A stretch of DNA of 64,000 nt from assembly GCA_019638675.1 (NCBI GenBank), contig JAHBTE010000001.1, positions 900,605 to 964,604 of the forward strand. Direction: 5' to 3'. Under the pieces are notes generated by a model, which saw only the letters and a program-made list of their open reading frames with translations, did not search any database and had not been told where the DNA came from. The number at the start of each line of letters is the position of its first letter. Within the stretch, counting starts at the first letter, position 1. The stretch comes from Fimbriimonadaceae bacterium (GTDB lineage: Bacteria > Armatimonadota > Fimbriimonadia > Fimbriimonadales > Fimbriimonadaceae). The position numbers and the translations under genes are program-made. Positions 15,594 through 25,132 of the stretch are shown in pieces.

Positions 15594-17809
15594 ACAGACT
15601 CCAGCTTTGCAAGAGATTGAACCATCTTTTTGATCCCTGTCGCACCGGGAAACGCTACCGTGACTTCAGCATCGTTTTTGAGAGGCGCGCAGGCAACGAC
15701 AATGCCAATCCCAAATTTACGATGGCTGACTTTTTGGCCAACTGTAAATGGAGGTGTCCATCCCGCAGATTTTTCTCGTGGCTCTTCGGCAACGGCGTAG
15801 CCACCTGTTCGGAGCGGCTCCAGTCGAGGAGTTCCGCTCGGTCGAGAAAATGATTGAGCCGACATTGTTGTCCCTGGCATTTGGTCAACGATTTCGCGAG
15901 GAAGGTCATCTATAAACCGACTGCGAGGATTAAAATTAGCCTGACCGTACTGGGATCGGCGTTGGGCGTAAGTGAGATAGAGTGCCTCTCGCGCCCTGGT
16001 CATTCCCACATAACAAAGGCGTCGTTCTTCTTCAAGTTCGCTATCTGATCCTAGAGCACGTGAGTGGGGGAATACGCCTTCTTCTAACCCCATCAAGAAC
16101 ACGGCGGGAAACTCTAGACCTTTGCTTGAGTGGAGCGTCATCAGCTTCACTCCGTCTCCATTGTCCTTCATCGTATCGATGTCACTGACAAGGGCAACCG
16201 TTTCCAAGAATGAGCCAAGATTGACTTCGTTTGCTGGGTCAGTATCGTATTGCGCGGTTACGTTAACAAGCTCCTGCAAGTTTTCAAGCCGAGCCTGAGC
16301 TTCTTCAGTTCGGTCGGCGCGGAGTTCATCCAAGTATCCGCTTGCTTGCATGATATATTTGAGCACGGGAGTGATTGGCCCTGGTTCGGCAAGCTCAATT
16401 CCATCTTCGATCGTTTTAGTAAAGTTACGAATGCCTTGTACAGTTTTTTTGGTGAGTTCTTGTTCAAAGGTTGGGCTAGCAAACGCATCAAACAGCGAAA
16501 TTCCTTGTGATTCAGCGAACTGCTCGGCTTTACTGATTGCGCCTGGGCCAATCGCTCTCGCTGGAGTGTTGATTACACGGCGAAGAGAGATTTCATCGGC
16601 CAAGTTCCAAATCACCCGCAGATAGGCGATCATATCCTTAATCTCTTTGCGGTCATAAAACCGAGTGCCGCCAACGAGAATGTGAGGCACTTGGTGACCA
16701 AGGAACGCTTCTTCTATCGCTCGAGACTGAGCATTGGTTCTGTATAGAACCGCAAAATCGCCGTATGATCGCCTTCCCGTGCGAACCTCCCGCATGATCG
16801 TGTCCACCACCAGCCTGGCTTCATCGTTTTCGGTTCCAGTTTCGCCGATAGAAATAAGCTCGCCAGAGCCGTTATCTGTCCAAAGTTTTTTATCGTTTCT
16901 GGTTCGGTTGTGTCGAACAACACTGTGCGCACCTTTAAGAATGTTTTGCGTAGATCGGTAGTTTTGATCAAGGGTGATGAGGTTAGCGTCCGGGTGATCA
17001 ACGCTGAACCGCATCATCAAACTCACGTCCGCGCCGCGCCAACCGTAGATGGATTGATCGTCGTCGCCAACGACGGTGAGATTGCGATGCTTTGAACTTA
17101 AAAGGTCAGCCAACCGGTATTGACTGAGGTTCACGTCTTGGTATTCGTCCACCAAAACATGGAGAAACTTATCTTGGTATTTCTCTCGCACCACTTGCGA
17201 TTCATCCATCAAGCGCACGGCTTTGAATAGTAAATCGTCAAAGTCGAGAGCGTTCGCAGCCGTCAAACGCTTTTGATAATCTTTGTAGATTCCTGAAACC
17301 GTTCTTTCAAAAAAGCTACTTGCCCTTTCCTCATACTTTTCTGGTGAGAGCAGTTGTTCTTTTGCGCGGCTGATTTCGCCAAGAACACTTCGCGGCTGGA
17401 TTGCTTTGTCATCGAATCCCCGCTTTTTAATAATATCTTTAGCCAGCGAAACTTGCTCGGAATCATCATAAATCACAAAGTTACGGTCAAGCCCAATCGC
17501 CATTCCATCCATGCGCAGTAAGCGAGCACATAGTGAGTGGAACGTGCCCATCCATATATCCTTTGCTTGGTCGCCCACAAGGTGCTCGATTCGCTCCCTC
17601 ATTTCCTTAGCGGCTTTATTAGTAAATGTCACTGCTAAGATTCGCCAAGGGGGAGTGCCCTCTTGGATCAAACGGGCGATTCGATAAGTGATGACTCGAG
17701 TTTTGCCAGAGCCTGCTCCTGCGACGATCATGACTGGCCCGCCTTGATGAACAACAGCTTCGTGCTGTCTAGGATTAAGGGTGTCAAGATCGAGCGGAAT
17801 AGTGGACAT
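15590..17809 (-). CDS. pcrA: ATP-dependent 3'-5' DNA helicase, PcrA/UvrD family
   Basis: A 739-residue superfamily 1A helicase for nucleotide-excision and mismatch repair and for clearing stalled RNA polymerase or RecA. Motifs in order: Q motif LNPRQHEAV (11-19), Walker A AGAGSGKT (30-37), VTFTNKAAKEM, VDEYQDVN (Walker B), GDDDQSIYGWRGA, LDQNYRST, LMTLHSSKGLEF and VGMTRAREAL. The C-terminus ends in a Tudor-like PcrA tail (VGQKVSHRKFGIGIV) known to bind RNA polymerase. Length is usual for PcrA. The lipoprotein gene overlaps its stop. Divergent from the secreted protein gene at 17982. Confidence 0.95.
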   Translation of the reverse strand: MSTIPLDLDTLNPRQHEAVVHQGGPVMIVAGAGSGKTRVITYRIARLIQEGTPPWRILAVTFTNKAAKEMRERIEHLVGDQAKDIWMGTFHSLCARLLRMDGMAIGLDRNFVIYDDSEQVSLAKDIIKKRGFDDKAIQPRSVLGEISRAKEQLLSPEKYEERASSFFERTVSGIYKDYQKRLTAANALDFDDLLFKAVRLMDESQVVREKYQDKFLHVLVDEYQDVNLSQYRLADLLSSKHRNLTVVGDDDQSIYGWRGADVSLMMRFSVDHPDANLITLDQNYRSTQNILKGAHSVVRHNRTRNDKKLWTDNGSGELISIGETGTENDEARLVVDTIMREVRTGRRSYGDFAVLYRTNAQSRAIEEAFLGHQVPHILVGGTRFYDRKEIKDMIAYLRVIWNLADEISLRRVINTPARAIGPGAISKAEQFAESQGISLFDAFASPTFEQELTKKTVQGIRNFTKTIEDGIELAEPGPITPVLKYIMQASGYLDELRADRTEEAQARLENLQELVNVTAQYDTDPANEVNLGSFLETVALVSDIDTMKDNGDGVKLMTLHSSKGLEFPAVFLMGLEEGVFPHSRALGSDSELEEERRLCYVGMTRAREALYLTYAQRRSQYGQANFNPRSRFIDDLPREIVDQMPGTTMSAQSFSRPSGTPRLEPLRTGGYAVAEEPREKSAGWTPPFTVGQKVSHRKFGIGIVVACAPLKNDAEVTVAFPGATGIKKMVQSLAKLESV

Positions 17810-17981
17810 TGGGTGCAGATATTTTGCGCGATTTTTTGCCTGGAGAGTGGTACACTTTTCCCCGCGTAGGGCTTATTCAATCTCGTTTCCAACCTGTAAC
17901 GTTGGGAACAGCTTGGTGCGTCTCAAACGTAGGAAGACCAGTAGATACGTTGATTCGTGGTCGCGTATCGGAGATTTTAGA

Positions 17982-19508
17982 ATGAAGAGATTAATGGCAG
18001 CAGCGTTGGCAACCGTTTTGGTTGCAGGAGCATTTGCGCAAGGTACGTTCACTATCCGACGGCCTGCAGATGGTTCCAAGGTTCGCGAGGTTGTGAATGT
18101 GCGAATTCCGAAGAACAGCATTCCAGAAGGTGGTTACCTTGGAATCCTTGTCAACGGAAAGTTTTTGGAAGCAGTTGTTCCTGATGTTGAAGGCGACGAC
18201 TATGTTTACAAACTCGACACGAAAAAACGCCGATTGGCTGATGGCCCTTTAACCATTGAAGCAGTTCTTTACCTGTACCGCGAAGGTGCGCCAATGGTGC
18301 TGAACCGATCAAGTGTTAACGTCACCCTGGATAACTCCACGAGTATCAATGCAAGCCGCCCAGACGGATTCCGCTTGCGATACAAGTTCACTCCAGGACG
18401 TGAATACATTTACAATCGAAACCAACGTTCAACAATCGCTTTGATTTCGCAAGCACAAGCACAGCTTGGATCACGAGCCGCGGAAATTGAACTAGACGAA
18501 GAAAACGTACGGTACTTGATTGCCCATGAAAACGTTTACAAGACTGCATCTGGAACTGAAGGATTGATCCGAATGCAGGCGTTGCCAGAAAAAGGAAAAG
18601 ATTCGGCAATGCTAGTTGTAAGTGGTGAGACAACAGCTAAAAAGTACATGGACTACGAAATGCATCCGATCTTTATGCGGGTCACCGATACTGGTCGTGA
18701 AGTATTCACAAGCCTTCCAATCTATTTCCCTATGGAAGGCACCAGTGGTGAGGGTGCGCGATACGATCTTTTTGCACTGTTCCCAATGGCGGTTCTGCCA
18801 GCAAAGAATGTGGAAGTCGGTGACAAATGGCAAGCCGCAATCCCACAGGGTGATCTTGACCTAGTAAACCGCGATATCCGAGATAAGTACATTACCAATC
18901 TCCCGGGTAGCGCGATTCTTGAAGGTGTTGAGTGGGAGCAAGGAGTTCCTTGTGCAAAGATTCGAAGTTCCTTGGCACTTGGTGCCCGCGACCTCAAAAA
19001 CTTTGGCAACTTCAACGGAGTAGAAGGCGAAGCGCAAAACGTTAAGCTTGAATCAGTTCAATGGTTCGCTATTGACCGAGGAATTCTCATCAAAGAAGAT
19101 GTCCGGTTTACCTTTGAAGTCCTTGTAGAAGTAGCACCTCAAGGTGCTGGCGGTGGTAACGGTGGCGGCCCAACTGGTGGTGAATCAGCTGGTGGAGCCG
19201 GTGGTCGTAGAGGCCCAGCCGGTGCAGCTGGTGCCGGTGGCGGCGGTGGTGAACCAGGCGGCGATGTGGGTGGACGAGTTAACAAACCAGGTGGTGTATC
19301 TCCACTTTCATTCGTGGGAAGCCCTCTTGGCGATTTGATGAACCAAACTACTCTGCGACGACTACTGCAAGAAGGCGTTGGTAGTGGAGTCGGCGGCCCA
19401 TCAGGATTTGGTGGCGGCGATGGTCGAGGTAATGGAAGCGCTGGATCGGTTCCAGTGAAGATGATTCTTCGACAAACTTCTAGCTACACCACAACTCTCG
19501 AAAAATAA
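17982..19508 (+). CDS. Secreted protein with N-terminal Ig-like domain and Gly-rich tail, unknown function
   Basis: A 508-residue exported protein. Signal peptide MKRLMAAALATVLVAGAFAQ, then an Ig-like domain (about 22-105, FTIRRPADGSKV) and a beta-rich domain (about 115-380). Residues around 388-450 form a low-complexity Gly/Ala/Pro run, a flexible linker or surface tail. The segment VEVGDKWQAAIPQGD echoes the smaller secreted protein at 25133, hinting at a related fold. The ATG at 17982 is chosen because GGAG lies 8-9 bases before it and the signal peptide begins there; an upstream in-frame ATG at 17781 would run antisense into the helicase start. A 172-base leader region precedes it, containing a small CCAAC/GTTGG hairpin. 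Confidence 0.72.
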   Translation: MKRLMAAALATVLVAGAFAQGTFTIRRPADGSKVREVVNVRIPKNSIPEGGYLGILVNGKFLEAVVPDVEGDDYVYKLDTKKRRLADGPLTIEAVLYLYREGAPMVLNRSSVNVTLDNSTSINASRPDGFRLRYKFTPGREYIYNRNQRSTIALISQAQAQLGSRAAEIELDEENVRYLIAHENVYKTASGTEGLIRMQALPEKGKDSAMLVVSGETTAKKYMDYEMHPIFMRVTDTGREVFTSLPIYFPMEGTSGEGARYDLFALFPMAVLPAKNVEVGDKWQAAIPQGDLDLVNRDIRDKYITNLPGSAILEGVEWEQGVPCAKIRSSLALGARDLKNFGNFNGVEGEAQNVKLESVQWFAIDRGILIKEDVRFTFEVLVEVAPQGAGGGNGGGPTGGESAGGAGGRRGPAGAAGAGGGGGEPGGDVGGRVNKPGGVSPLSFVGSPLGDLMNQTTLRRLLQEGVGSGVGGPSGFGGGDGRGNGSAGSVPVKMILRQTSSYTTTLEK

Positions 19509-19548
19509 GTCCCGTGGCGCATAAAAAGTCGCCAATAATAGAAAGGTC

Positions 19549-20358
19549 ATGGCGTTGAAGCTAGACCAAACAGAACGCAGTTCATCGGATAATAACGATG
19601 AACTGCGTTTGACTTTAGGAGAGCACCTCGAAGATCTCCGAGGTCGAATCGTTCGAGTAGTGGTCATCTTAACCGTCGGAATGGTCGTCGGGTGGTTCCT
19701 CGTGATGCCGTTTTACGAGATGATCATGTCTCACGTGAAAAGCGGTTTACCCAACGATTTTAACTACCGGATTGTTTGGCGTAGCGTCACCGAGCCGTTT
19801 ATGTTCTATCTAAAAATGTCTTTCCTTCTCGGTTTGTTTATCACGATTCCATTTACCGTCATGCAGATTTGGGGGTTCATTTCTCCTGGCTTGCGGCCGC
19901 ATGAACGGAGACCCCTTCAGCGAGTTGTACCGATTTCGGTTGGTCTCTTTTTCATCGGTGCGTTTTTAGGATGGTGGATTCTGCCGCCGACCATTTCCTG
20001 GTTTGCGGGAATGGCTATGGGCTTCAAGGACATTGAAATCCTTCAAGAACCAAAAGAGATTATTGATTTCTGCACAAAGATGATTTTGGCTTTTGGGATC
20101 GGATTCCAATTGCCGTTGTTAGTGTTCTTTATGGCTCGGCTTGGAATCATCACGCCACAAGCGATCACTCGTTATTGGCGACATGCGACGGCAGGCGTTT
20201 TCTTGGTTACGGCGATAATCACTCCAAGTGGCGACCCGGTGAGTATGATGGTCATGGCAGTACCACTAACGGTTCTGACTTTCGGTTCCATTGCCGCCGC
20301 CCGGTTAACGATGAAGAACCGAGATGGCGAAGATGATGTCCTGAATCATCTGGATTAG
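19549..20358 (+). CDS. tatC: Sec-independent (Tat) translocase subunit TatC
   Basis: A 269-residue, six-helix inner-membrane protein that recognises twin-arginine signal peptides. Conserved marks include EHLEDLRGRI at the N-terminus, the glutamate-containing first periplasmic loop (SVTEPF), LRPHERR in the second cytoplasmic loop and AIITPSGDPVSMM near helix 5. GAAAGG lies 2-3 bases before the ATG. No tatA or tatB gene is adjacent. The next gene begins 2 bases after the stop, so tatC and the helicase are probably co-transcribed. Confidence 0.95.
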   Translation: MALKLDQTERSSSDNNDELRLTLGEHLEDLRGRIVRVVVILTVGMVVGWFLVMPFYEMIMSHVKSGLPNDFNYRIVWRSVTEPFMFYLKMSFLLGLFITIPFTVMQIWGFISPGLRPHERRPLQRVVPISVGLFFIGAFLGWWILPPTISWFAGMAMGFKDIEILQEPKEIIDFCTKMILAFGIGFQLPLLVFFMARLGIITPQAITRYWRHATAGVFLVTAIITPSGDPVSMMVMAVPLTVLTFGSIAAARLTMKNRDGEDDVLNHLD

Positions 20359-20360
20359 CT

Positions 20361-22601
20361 ATGGATCATTTGCGAATCGCGCAGTTGCTCGGTTCACGTG
20401 GGGTTCACCAGATTGAGCTTCCGGCAAAGGATGGGGAATATGCGGATGTCCCCACAAGCCTTTCACCGAAACTCATAGAATGGCTTAACCGGGCAGGAAT
20501 AGAAAAACTGTTTTCTCACCAAGCGGAGTCTTTGACCCAGTTCTCTGCAAAGAACGATCTAATGATCCTCACAGGGACGGGAAGCGGGAAGTCGCTTTGT
20601 TACACAATTCCGGCTTTGGAAACTTGCCTTAGTGAGCCAGCGGCGCGCTGTTTGTTTCTCTTTCCCACTAAAGCTCTTGCTCAAGATCAACTAGGCAAGC
20701 TAGAGCAACTCATTCCGGGCGACGAAGTACTTTGTTCTACTTACGATGGAGATACGGCTAAGAGCAATCGGAGCGCGATTAGAAAGCAAGCGAATATTGT
20801 GCTCACAAACCCCGATATGGTGCATATTGGGATGCTTCCCGGTCATGAAAATTGGGTTCGTTTCCTCAAAAACCTGCGACTAATCGTTGTTGATGAAGCG
20901 CATGTTTACCGAGGTGCCTTCGGAGGCCACGTTGGGTGGGTTCTGCGGCGGTTACTCCGTCTCTGCCAGTGGCACGGAGCGAATCCGCAGATCATCGCTA
21001 GTTCGGCCACAATCAGCAACCCAGTTCAACATTTCGAAGCTTTGACCGGGCGAACGCCGAAACTTATTTCCGCCGACGGAGCCCCGCAAGGGGCGAAGCA
21101 GATTATTGTTGTAGAAGCTCCTGATCTCGAAGCAGATTCTGCACCGAGCCCAAATTTTGAATCCGCGCAACTCTTGGCGGAAGCTGTATCCCATCATGTG
21201 AAAACGATGGTGTTCTGCCGGTCTCGTAATGGAGTTGAACTTGTTTTGCGAATGGCTCGGCAGGAACTTGAAAAAAATAACGGCAACACGAATTGGGTCG
21301 ATGCTTACCGAGGGGGCTACACACCAAGCGAGCGGCGTGGAATTGAGCGGCGGTTGTTTTCTGGCGATTTGAGAGGCCTGGCGACAACAAATGCGATGGA
21401 ATTGGGCGTTGACGTTGGTGGGCTAGACATGGTGATCCTGAACGGTTACCCAGGTTCGCGTGCTAGCTTTTTACAGCAGTCCGGTCGAGCGGGAAGGGCA
21501 GGTCGAGATGGATTAGCTCTCATGATCGCCCATGCTGATCCTCTGGAACAATTTTTGGCAAGGCGTATCAACTTACTGGTTGGAGAATCAGAACCCAGCA
21601 TTGCCAGTGTGAAGAATCACGTGATTCAAGTAAAACAACTGCGATGCGCGGCTTACGAGCGGGCCATTTCAACTGCCGAGGCTCAAGAATGGGGAGTCGA
21701 GCGTGAAATCGAAGAACTCGCTGATGCAGGCGAGCTTGTTCATTCCGCCGGAATGTGGTTCTATCCATCACACAAGGCTCCGGCAGGAGATGTGAACATT
21801 CGCAATGCCGACGGAGAATCTGTGCAGCTTTCGGCTGGCGAACATTTCCTCGGAGAGATGGAGCGGTGGCGAGCAATGCAGAACGCTCATGTGGGTGCTG
21901 TGTATTTGCACCGTGGAGAGACTTACCAAGTTCATGTCATTGATTGGAATCAGAGTCGTGCTGAACTGAGTAACTTCGACGGCGATTACTACACAGTGGC
22001 ATCGGTGCAGAGTGTTATCGAATCTCAAGCGAATCTTAGAGGTAAAAAAACCGACCGATTTGAAGCATCTCTTGAGGCGGTTTCCGTCACCACGCTTGTC
22101 ACAGGCTTTAAAAAAGTCTCTTTGAAAGGCGGGTCTATACTCAGTGAAGAACCGCTTGATCCCCAATCAAGAACAATTGATACCGTTGCCTTGAGAATTT
22201 CTTTAGCTTGGGACAGCGTTCCAGGCCTGGAAATCGGCAGCGAAAAAGCGACAGGTGGAATTCATGCTTTGGAGCACGTTTTAGGTGCGGTTCTTCCATT
22301 GATAGCAGGATGCGACCGAAGGGATATCGGCACCGCATGGTACATGGTTGCCCCCGATAAACTTGAACCTTCTGTTTTCCTCTACGATCTTGCTCCGGGT
22401 GGGCTTGGGCTAGTCGAACAAGGATTCCAAGATTTAACTCAGCTTTTGGTTCGTGCAAATGAGTTAGTTTCGTCGTGCAATTGCGTAGACGGGTGCCCTC
22501 TTTGCATCATGTCTACTTTGTGTGAGTGCAGTAACGAAAACCTAAACAAACCAATGGTTTTAGCGATTCTGCAGGCATTATCGCTGAGCCTGGGTCAGTA
22601 A
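20361..22601 (+). CDS. DEAH-box helicase with DUF1998 domain (MrfA/YprA-like)
   Basis: A 746-residue superfamily 2 helicase. Q-motif region then Walker A LTGTGSGKSLCYT, FPTKALAQDQ, STYDGDT, Walker B VVDEAHVYRG, SSATISNP, ATNAMELGVDVGG and the arginine-finger motif QQSGRAGRAGR. The C-terminal DUF1998/MZB region holds a cysteine cluster (CNCVDGCPLC, then more Cys in CECSN) that binds zinc in this family. Bacillus MrfA repairs mitomycin C damage independently of UvrABC. It follows tatC by 2 bases, and aroF starts 27 bases later. The neighbours do not add functional information. Confidence 0.88.
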   Translation: MDHLRIAQLLGSRGVHQIELPAKDGEYADVPTSLSPKLIEWLNRAGIEKLFSHQAESLTQFSAKNDLMILTGTGSGKSLCYTIPALETCLSEPAARCLFLFPTKALAQDQLGKLEQLIPGDEVLCSTYDGDTAKSNRSAIRKQANIVLTNPDMVHIGMLPGHENWVRFLKNLRLIVVDEAHVYRGAFGGHVGWVLRRLLRLCQWHGANPQIIASSATISNPVQHFEALTGRTPKLISADGAPQGAKQIIVVEAPDLEADSAPSPNFESAQLLAEAVSHHVKTMVFCRSRNGVELVLRMARQELEKNNGNTNWVDAYRGGYTPSERRGIERRLFSGDLRGLATTNAMELGVDVGGLDMVILNGYPGSRASFLQQSGRAGRAGRDGLALMIAHADPLEQFLARRINLLVGESEPSIASVKNHVIQVKQLRCAAYERAISTAEAQEWGVEREIEELADAGELVHSAGMWFYPSHKAPAGDVNIRNADGESVQLSAGEHFLGEMERWRAMQNAHVGAVYLHRGETYQVHVIDWNQSRAELSNFDGDYYTVASVQSVIESQANLRGKKTDRFEASLEAVSVTTLVTGFKKVSLKGGSILSEEPLDPQSRTIDTVALRISLAWDSVPGLEIGSEKATGGIHALEHVLGAVLPLIAGCDRRDIGTAWYMVAPDKLEPSVFLYDLAPGGLGLVEQGFQDLTQLLVRANELVSSCNCVDGCPLCIMSTLCECSNENLNKPMVLAILQALSLSLGQ

Positions 22602-22628
22602 GAATCCGCTGGTATTCTGCGGCCTGCC

Positions 22629-23657
22629 ATGTTGGTTTTGATGAAGGTTGGAGCAACGGATGCTCAAATAGATCAAGTCTGCGAGATTATCCGTCACCGT
22701 GGAATTGAGCCGCTTGTTCTGCCGGGCGAACCCCGCCGAGCTGTTGGTATTCCTTCTAGCCTCAGCCAAGATCAGCGAGTTGACTTGGAATCAATTCTCG
22801 GCCGCCTTGATTTCGTCAGCAAAATCACCCAAACTTCCAGTCCATTTCGCCTTGCGGGATTAGAATTCCACCCTCAAAAGACTGAAGTCACGGCGGGCGG
22901 GGTTACCTTCTCGGATGGCAGATTCGTAGTGATTGGCGGACCCTGCTCCGTAGAAAGTTACGATCAGTTTTTATCTGCCGCGAAAGTGGTGAAATCAAGT
23001 GGAGCCACCATGCTCCGAGGCGGCGCTTTTAAGCCGCGCACATCCCCTTATGCGTTCCAAGGTCTGCAAGAAGAAGGTCTGCGCATTATAAAGCAAGTTT
23101 CGCAAGAAACTGGGCTTGCAACCATTACCGAGGTGATGTCGCCCGACATGGTAGAACTGGTAGCAGAACACGTAGATATGTTACAGATTGGGGCGCGAAG
23201 TATGCAAAATTTCCCGCTGTTGATTGAAGCCGGAAAAAGCATGAAGCCAGTGTTTCTCAAGCGTGGCCCAGCGGCAAGCATCGATGAGTTCCTGCTGGCA
23301 AGCGAATACGTTTTGAACCAAGGAAATAACAATGTTGTGCTTTGCGAGCGCGGAATCCTCGCGATGGATAAAACTTATGTCCGCAATACTCTTGACCTGA
23401 ACGCGGTTCCAGTATTAAAAGGTTTAACTCATTTGCCAGTGGTGGTTGATCCAAGCCACGGAACTGGGGTCGCAAATCTCGTTGGGCCGATGGCAAAAGC
23501 CGCCATGGTTGCGGGAGCAGACGGAGTGATGATAGAAATGCACCCTGACCCCAACGAAGCCCTGAGCGATGGATCGCAGGCTCTAGATTCAGAGCAGTTT
23601 TCTAGTTTGGTAGCAGAACTGAAAAAGCTTGCCGCTTATTGCGAACTCAGTTTCTAA
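22629..23657 (+). CDS. aroF: 3-deoxy-7-phosphoheptulonate synthase (DAHP synthase), type I beta
   Basis: A 342-residue enzyme that condenses phosphoenolpyruvate and erythrose 4-phosphate, the first step of the shikimate pathway. The N-terminal 75 residues form the ferredoxin/ACT-like regulatory domain of the Thermotoga type (MLVLMKVGATDAQI), which in relatives confers feedback control by Tyr or Phe. The catalytic barrel shows GGPCSVES, LRGGAFKPRTSPY, IGARSMQNF, LKRGP and VVDPSHGTG. The 3' end overlaps the convergent gene at 23647 by 11 bases. No other aro gene is adjacent. Confidence 0.95.
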   Translation: MLVLMKVGATDAQIDQVCEIIRHRGIEPLVLPGEPRRAVGIPSSLSQDQRVDLESILGRLDFVSKITQTSSPFRLAGLEFHPQKTEVTAGGVTFSDGRFVVIGGPCSVESYDQFLSAAKVVKSSGATMLRGGAFKPRTSPYAFQGLQEEGLRIIKQVSQETGLATITEVMSPDMVELVAEHVDMLQIGARSMQNFPLLIEAGKSMKPVFLKRGPAASIDEFLLASEYVLNQGNNNVVLCERGILAMDKTYVRNTLDLNAVPVLKGLTHLPVVVDPSHGTGVANLVGPMAKAAMVAGADGVMIEMHPDPNEALSDGSQALDSEQFSSLVAELKKLAAYCELSF

Positions 23658-25065
23658 GAGCCTCTAAGCTCTTGAGATAAGCGAGTGGTTTGGGTTTGTC
23701 TTTCCACACGACACTGCTATCTCCGCGAACGTAGGCGGTTCCGTAAGGCGTTTCAATGAACCCAACGATGGTGCCGGTGATATCTTCAATCTCCGTCATG
23801 TTTTCGCCGTTCATCATGTAAACAAAGCCGTCGGTTAGCGAACTATTTTTCATATATGGATAAATTGATTCCGCCCAACCTTGGGCAAGCGGGAAGCAAT
23901 CGTCGTAATCGGCTCCGTAAATCATCATTGCCGTACCAACTTGCTTTGCTCGGCTCATAGTTTCTCGCTTGATAACATCTATCAATGCGACTTCGTAATC
24001 TTTGGCGCTTATCGGTACTAAATCGAGGACATAAAGTCCAGATCGATCCACATACCAAAATCCTTTGTTCATACCGATCACTTCTCCCATCAAGCCGTCT
24101 TTGGTAATGACTAATACTTGCTGCTTTTCTTTTGGAACTTTCGAACCAGACCCGGAAACCGACGCAGGCGGAATTGATTGTTCTGTGAAAGAGGAAATTG
24201 GCGTAAGGTTGTCGTAGTCGTGGGTGGCGGAGGTCAGGAATATTCCACCATGCTCGATGTTGGAAACTGCCACGAGTTGATTCGGGTCTATTCTGTTGCT
24301 GATTTCAGTTTGGCTACTGGGAAAGAGTTCGCCTGTATTGAGATTTAACTCCAAGAGCGACAAAGTTCGCGTATTGCGATCATACACTTGGGTTAACAAC
24401 GCGCTATTCTGCACAAAAAATACTTTTGAAATCAGCATCGATTTCGGGTTTAGCGATTTAACGTAATTGCCATTCAAGTCATAGAACTCTATCCACACGG
24501 GTGAACGGACTTCCTCATTGTAAGCCGTACAAATTGAGACAACTGCCCCTTGGTTGGGAACATATAAAAGTTGTCGATAGATGGGTTGGTTGCCAGCACG
24601 GTTTGCGATTACAGTGAATTTCTTAGTTTGTGGACTGTAAAAGGCGGCGGTATAGCCAGATTCCGTGGCGTATTCTAAATAGAGCAAAGAAAGACCTTGC
24701 ACCCATGTAGCCGATTCTAAGATCGCTCCCTGCACAGCTAGCCGTTGAACCAAACTGGATTGTTTAGCGACCCGGTCATAGACATACAGGCCGTTATTAG
24801 GATCTTTCGCTAATTCTTCTGCCTGCGTTGATTCGGGCGAATAGTTGATCTTAGTTCTGTTCAGCTGGCCGCCGTATTGAAACGCGATGTACCGACAATC
24901 ATCGCTCACTTCAACCATACCGATAGCGCCGTAAGCGATTTGAAGTGGAGGAGCCGCAAATAGGTAATGGTCGCCGACCTTAATCGTATGGGGAAGTTTG
25001 ATTGTGTTGTCTGCAAAACATACAGCTGTGAGTAATAAACCGATGATCGCTATGAACTTTCTCAT
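23647..25065 (-). CDS. Secreted propeller-like protein with prepilin-type C-terminal tail
   Basis: A 472-residue exported protein (signal peptide MRKFIAIIGLLLTAVCFA). Residues 30-340 consist of beta-strand repeats that resemble a propeller (e.g. YVYDRVAKQSSLV, LSLLELNLNTGEL). The last 100 residues match the tail of DUF1559/prepilin-type proteins abundant in Armatimonadota: SRAKQVGTAMMIYGADYDDCFP, then IYPYMKNSS, VYMMNG and a final strand region with YVRGDSSVVW. In those proteins this follows a pilin helix; here it is fused to the propeller and the pilin N-terminus is absent. AAGGG precedes the ATG with 6-base spacing. Function unknown. Confidence 0.72.
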   Translation of the reverse strand: MRKFIAIIGLLLTAVCFADNTIKLPHTIKVGDHYLFAAPPLQIAYGAIGMVEVSDDCRYIAFQYGGQLNRTKINYSPESTQAEELAKDPNNGLYVYDRVAKQSSLVQRLAVQGAILESATWVQGLSLLYLEYATESGYTAAFYSPQTKKFTVIANRAGNQPIYRQLLYVPNQGAVVSICTAYNEEVRSPVWIEFYDLNGNYVKSLNPKSMLISKVFFVQNSALLTQVYDRNTRTLSLLELNLNTGELFPSSQTEISNRIDPNQLVAVSNIEHGGIFLTSATHDYDNLTPISSFTEQSIPPASVSGSGSKVPKEKQQVLVITKDGLMGEVIGMNKGFWYVDRSGLYVLDLVPISAKDYEVALIDVIKRETMSRAKQVGTAMMIYGADYDDCFPLAQGWAESIYPYMKNSSLTDGFVYMMNGENMTEIEDITGTIVGFIETPYGTAYVRGDSSVVWKDKPKPLAYLKSLEALRN

Positions 25066-25132
25066 CTTAAACCCTTTGATGCAATTTTAGCTTTGATTCG
25101 TTCCACAAGTTGCAAGTACACGTCTATCTAAT

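Noticed and set aside
17781-17981. N-terminal extension of the secreted protein at 17982
   Set aside because: The signal peptide and a ribosome site start at 17982, and the extension would run antisense across the start of the helicase gene.
19141-19440. Gly-rich segment of the protein at 17982 as a tandem DNA repeat
   Set aside because: The codons vary and no fixed DNA unit recurs; it is protein-level low complexity.
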